A stretch of 64,000 nt of DNA from Cavia porcellus (Eukaryota > Chordata > Mammalia > Rodentia > Caviidae), in NCBI RefSeq assembly GCF_034190915.1, contig NW_026947514.1, positions 1,178,001 to 1,242,000 on the forward strand. Reading direction: 5' to 3'. The stretch's first letter is position 1. Each line of letters begins with the position of its first letter. A program made the position numbers and the translations under genes. Below are positions 63,201-64,000 of the stretch, piece after piece. The notes beneath the pieces were generated by a model. The model saw only the letters and a list, made by a program, of their open reading frames with translations. It did no database searches and had not been told where the DNA came from.

Positions 63201-63979
63201 GCAGGCACTTATGCTGCTGAGCTAAATCCCCAGCCCCTTAACTGAAAATTTAAAAGTAAAATCAAACCCAAATAACAATGGAGACAATGTTAGTCTTGAT
63301 ATAAACTGAATCATACAGGCACATATTATTATGCGAATTAATATTTTTAAAACCTATCATGCTAAATATGTCTACTTCAGTACTTTTTTGCCGGCTTGGA
63401 CCACCAGTGGTCCATGTGACACTGTCAGTGCCACTCAGTCAGGGGGATAGTCACACATGTAGGGCTGGTGGTCCAAGCCAGAGAGGTCATAAGATGCTCA
63501 GTCCTGTAGCCCCAGCTCGGAGCCTCCTAGCAGTGAGACACACAAATGGATCATGGCCCTTCAGGTGCATGTTAAACGTACTCAACATTATACAAATTAA
63601 CTTTGATTACAGAATAAATATTTGTTTCATTTTATATTTTGGATACATTCCAATTTAATAAGAGCAATAATTCAAGTTTACTCATGTTTGCTAACAACTT
63701 TCACAACAACTTTCATACTACTTTTTTTTTTTCTTTTTTTGGTACTGGGAATCAAACTAATGACTGCATTTGCCAGGCAGCTGTTTATGCCACTGTGATA
63801 AATCCCCAGCCTGGCTTTTTTCATAGACATACGCAATGTTTCTAAAACTCAATCACATCATTCTTACCTCTGTAACATCGATGGTCAAGAGGAGATCTGT
63901 AACTGTCTGGGACCTGTCCATGGTGTTGAATGAGACTTGCATAGGATCCACTGTCTGCTTCTGGAAGTCTACATTCACT
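46696..63979 (-). CDS. TDRD9: Tudor domain-containing 9, C-terminal part (12 exons, 5' end outside window)
   Basis: Twelve exons with GT/AG boundaries and consistent phase give 1,543 coding bases: one leftover base, 513 residues and TGA. The human protein has 1,382 residues, so this is about the last 37 percent; the DEAH-box helicase half lies beyond the window end. Local residues about 65-135 form the Tudor domain (DMVCLAPFMEFDKKSYFRAQ, then VFFVDYGNRSHVDLDLL), which binds methyl-arginine of PIWI proteins. The following region (VFSVVHSVLHVDVYCCLG) is the conserved C-terminal module. TDRD9 acts with MIWI2/PIWIL4 in fetal male germ cells to make piRNAs and silence LINE-1. Exons: 63868-63979, 62582-62794, 62250-62339, 61369-61629, 60221-60376, 59513-59583, 58209-58318, 57487-57583, 52410-52548, 48809-48927, 48042-48114, 46696-46797. 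No in-frame stop or frameshift. Confidence 0.97.
46912..47065 (-). mobile_element. B1 SINE in last TDRD9 intron
   Basis: Reverse-complement B1: ctgacacagggcttcactac, ctgagtgctgggattacaga, gcaccaccatgcctggctc. It carries a duplicated internal stretch (gaccttgaactcactatagc then gacctccaactcaaggcgat), as in the 29-base duplication of standard B1. Confidence 0.9.
47066..48041. other. TDRD9 last intron, remainder
   Basis: No repeat or gene recognised. A 180-codon minus-strand open frame (47,429-47,971) has no known motif and no splice context; treated as chance. Confidence 0.45.
48042..48114 (-). CDS. TDRD9: TDRD9 exon, last-1
   Basis: 73 bases, acceptor GAATTGTAG, donor GTGAGG. Encodes (S)LFCQMKPREKVIPKWHEKPY EWNQ. 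A nearer AG at 48,102 would shift the frame into TGA, so the upstream acceptor is the real one. Confidence 0.95.
48160..48270 (+). mobile_element. ID SINE with 31-base poly(A)
   Basis: aggggttgggggtttagctc, ggttgtgagtttgatcatca, then A-run 48,237-48,267. The long pure tail suggests a recent insertion. Antisense to TDRD9, about 50 bases upstream of an exon. Confidence 0.93.
48296..48385 (+). mobile_element. ID SINE
   Basis: ggccagggatttagctcagc, gttatgagttcgatccctgg, ending in cacacacacacacaaaa. Tandem with the preceding ID. Confidence 0.92.
48809..48927 (-). CDS. TDRD9: TDRD9 exon, last-2
   Basis: 119 bases, acceptor ATTTACAG, donor GTAAGC. Encodes INILRTAINKLVCDGPNGSK through ARQKLL and two bases of a split Ser codon. 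Confidence 0.97.
49130..49240 (-). mobile_element. B1 SINE, TDRD9 intron
   Basis: gagacaaggtctcaccatgt, gtccaggctggactggaacc, ggtgcgcactgccacacccg. Confidence 0.85.
49241..50405. other. TDRD9 intron, unclassified
   Basis: No recognisable gene or repeat family in 1.1 kb. Confidence 0.4.
50410..50590 (-). mobile_element. B1-ID dimeric SINE
   Basis: Plus strand shows a reversed ID part (gttgggaactgaacccaggc) followed directly by a reversed B1 part (tgagacaagtccttgctcag, cctcctgcctctagctcctg). In the minus sense the order is B1 then ID, the B1-dID type of composite SINE. Confidence 0.75.
50935..51050 (+). mobile_element. B1 SINE, TDRD9 intron
   Basis: ctgcaattccagctacatag, gaggctgagacaggaagact, caagaccagcctgagcaact. 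Confidence 0.85.
51164..51577 (-). mobile_element. MaLR-type LTR, copy 4
   Basis: tgtcttaattacttctctct, tgctgagacaaaatatccag, gtttagatgctcacagtttg, ending near acatcttgacccagcgg, where LTR family X copy B begins without a gap. Confidence 0.75.
51578..52004 (+). mobile_element. ERV LTR family X, copy B
   Basis: tgttatacactaacaaaatg to tttttggacacca, followed by ttttgggaggctc, again resembling a proline primer-binding site. Very close to copy A at 33,631-34,059 and lying 0.4 kb downstream (in the gene's sense) of TDRD9 exon 52,410-52,548. Confidence 0.85.
52410..52548 (-). CDS. TDRD9: TDRD9 exon, last-3
   Basis: 139 bases, acceptor GAATCCAG, donor GTGAGG. Encodes LDQEGRCYTGVLCGLGWNPG through GVEDVTE. 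Confidence 0.97.
52990..53260. mobile_element. Possible ancient LINE2-like fragment
   Basis: Pyrimidine-rich phrases such as ctgcaacagcttccagctgc and attctgaacaccatccaggc resemble the common L2 pattern (caaaaccctccagtggctcc...). Too diverged for a firm call. Confidence 0.3.
53395..53530 (-). mobile_element. B1 SINE, diverged
   Basis: tttttgaggcaggtctcact, gtgttggttaggctgatcct, gtatgtgccaccacacccag. Confidence 0.8.
53895..54010 (-). mobile_element. B1 SINE, diverged
   Basis: ttttgagatagagcctccct, gtgttgcccaagttggcctg, ctcaagtagctgggatgata. Confidence 0.8.
54040..54165 (+). mobile_element. B1 SINE
   Basis: atggtggtgcacatctgtat, tcccagcactctagaggctg, gagttcaaggccagcttcag, with an A/T tail. 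Opposite to the B1 at 53,895, making an inverted pair in the TDRD9 intron. Confidence 0.88.
54637..54997 (+). mobile_element. MaLR-type LTR, copy 5
   Basis: tgccatggtttgggtcctaa at the start and cagctgactaatacaca at the end, classic MaLR LTR termini, in plus sense (antisense to TDRD9). Confidence 0.8.
55265..55385 (-). mobile_element. B1 SINE, diverged
   Basis: ttttcagacaagatcttgct, acatagcccaggatggcctc, cctgccttagtgcccaagtg. Confidence 0.8.
55386..57486. other. TDRD9 4.9-kb intron, 5' part
   Basis: 2.1 kb with no recognised exon or SINE. Open frames up to 168 codons (55,862-56,368 minus; 56,398-56,901 plus) show no motif and no supporting splice pattern. Confidence 0.4.
57487..57583 (-). 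CDS. TDRD9: TDRD9 exon, last-4
   Basis: 97 bases, acceptor TGTGCACAG, donor GTAGGC. Encodes SAMLLRETSLMPPIPGLPAL through FAPVMEL; followed by a 4.9-kb intron. Confidence 0.97.
57960..58095 (-). mobile_element. B1-ID dimeric SINE, decayed
   Basis: cactgagctatatatccaac (reversed ID part) followed by tttttttgagacagactctt and cctcccaaaatgctagcatt (reversed B1). Confidence 0.7.
58209..58318 (-). CDS. TDRD9: TDRD9 exon, last-5
   Basis: 110 bases, acceptor CTCTTCTAG, donor GTAAGC. Encodes CVWIDKESINSVIISDTPAD through LSVNAT plus a split Gly codon. Confidence 0.97.
58320..59512. other. TDRD9 intron, unclassified
   Basis: 1.2 kb without a firm call. The segment 58,930-59,210 is pyrimidine-rich and may be an ancient LINE2-type remnant; weak evidence. 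Confidence 0.35.
59513..59583 (-). CDS. TDRD9: TDRD9 exon, last-6
   Basis: 71 bases, acceptor TGTGCAG, donor GTATGA. Encodes TILHGPFNPYELKCHSLTRI; ends with a split Arg codon. Confidence 0.96.
60221..60376 (-). CDS. TDRD9: TDRD9 exon, last-7
   Basis: 156 bases, 52 codons, acceptor TTTCATTCAG, donor GTGATG (less usual +3/+4). Encodes QSHEVLKGLFSKSVENVVAG to LGAPNCK. Confidence 0.96.
60905..61070 (-). mobile_element. B1-ID dimeric SINE
   Basis: Reversed ID part (ggttgaatccagggtcttgc, gaagtatatctccagccctt) then reversed B1 (tttaagacatggtctcaaat, gcctcccaagtagtttggat, gcatgccaccatgtctggct). Minus sense gives B1 then ID. Confidence 0.85.
61369..61629 (-). CDS. TDRD9: TDRD9 exon, last-8
   Basis: 261 bases, 87 codons, acceptor CCTGTAG, donor GTAAGC. 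Begins ALEFKICKMRPSARSLVCGK and ends LAEESYESK; matches the human order. Confidence 0.97.
62000..62085 (-). mobile_element. ID SINE, TDRD9 intron
   Basis: ttttggtatcaaggattgaa, ccaggcaagtgcttgtgcca, gagttaaatccctggcccgc; same sense as TDRD9. Confidence 0.9.
62250..62339 (-). CDS. TDRD9: TDRD9 exon, last-9 (Tudor core)
   Basis: 90 bases, 30 codons, acceptor TTCTAG, donor GTAAGG. Encodes VFFVDYGNRSHVDLDLLMEI; FVDYGN is the Tudor signature with aromatic-cage residues. Confidence 0.98.
62582..62794 (-). CDS. TDRD9: TDRD9 exon, last-10 (Tudor domain start)
   Basis: 213 bases, 71 codons, acceptor TCTTTTCAG, donor GTATGT. Encodes VVEVGHFWGYRTDERNVELL and the first Tudor strands up to YVSGNSAE. Confidence 0.97.
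63128..63237 (-). mobile_element. ID SINE with target duplication
   Basis: ggtaccagggatcgaactca, tgctgagctaaatccccagc; flanked by ttaactgaaaa at 63,117-63,127 and 63,238-63,248. Near-consensus, so young. Confidence 0.93.
63722..63815 (-). mobile_element. ID SINE, TDRD9 intron
   Basis: tttggtactgggaatcaaac, gactgcatttgccaggcagc, gtgataaatccccagcctgg; about 50 bases downstream (in gene sense upstream of nothing but intron) of exon 63,868-63,979. Confidence 0.9.
63868..63979 (-). CDS. TDRD9: TDRD9 exon, last-11 (partial gene start in window)
   Basis: 112 bases, acceptor TTATGTAG, donor GTAAGA. Encodes VNVDFQKQTVDPMQVSFNTM and onward to DVTE; phase 1 base then 37 codons. Confidence 0.93.
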
Positions 63980-64000
63980 CTACATAACACATGTTTAAAA

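Noticed and set aside
1..64000. CRISPR array, prophage, operon or other prokaryote-type system
   Set aside because: Introns with GT/AG sites, SINEs, LINEs and LTRs throughout show a mammalian genome; the only tandem repeats are simple repeats and one 29-bp doublet without spacer structure.

Overview
The window is a stretch of rodent nuclear genome, most likely guinea pig (Cavia porcellus) or a close relative. Two things point there. First, SINEs of the rodent ID (tRNA-Ala/BC1-like) and B1 (7SL-like) types are abundant. Second, a complete ASPG gene can be spliced by eye into a 565-residue protein whose length and active-site numbering (Thr19, Thr116, Asp117, Lys188, Tyr308) fit what I remember of guinea pig asparaginase 1. 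The species call is inference; rodent is secure.

Layout. 1-5,515: GC-rich flank with a CpG island (about 2,060-3,430) that holds the miR-203 hairpin, readable on both strands (MIR203A minus, MIR203B plus). 5,515-23,475: the whole ASPG gene on the minus strand, 16 coding exons with canonical splice sites, a GC-box promoter and an AATAAA signal. Its introns hold an inverted repeat around exon 7, a 153-bp duplication in intron 6 and a decayed retroviral pol fragment in intron 1. 23,640-46,200: about 22 kb of intergenic DNA built mostly of nested retroelements. These include an old L1 split by an apparently full-length ORF1-only (HAL1-like) element, which is itself split by a solo LTR; five MaLR-type LTRs and three copies of a second LTR family (one to two of each of these lie further on, in TDRD9 introns); and many ID and B1 insertions. 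46,200-63,979: the last 12 coding exons of TDRD9 on the minus strand (513 residues, including the Tudor domain), cut by the window end.

The order TDRD9 - ASPG - MIR203, all transcribed leftward here, matches the human 14q32.33 order read in reverse. ASPG hydrolyses asparagine, TDRD9 works in germline piRNA silencing of LINE-type retrotransposons, and miR-203 controls epithelial differentiation. They are neighbours by synteny, not members of one pathway. I see no prokaryote-style system, CRISPR array or protein-coding gene beyond ASPG and TDRD9. The parts most worth a second look are the nested HAL1-like element, the inverted repeat around ASPG exon 7, the bidirectional miR-203 hairpin and the inverted LTR pair.
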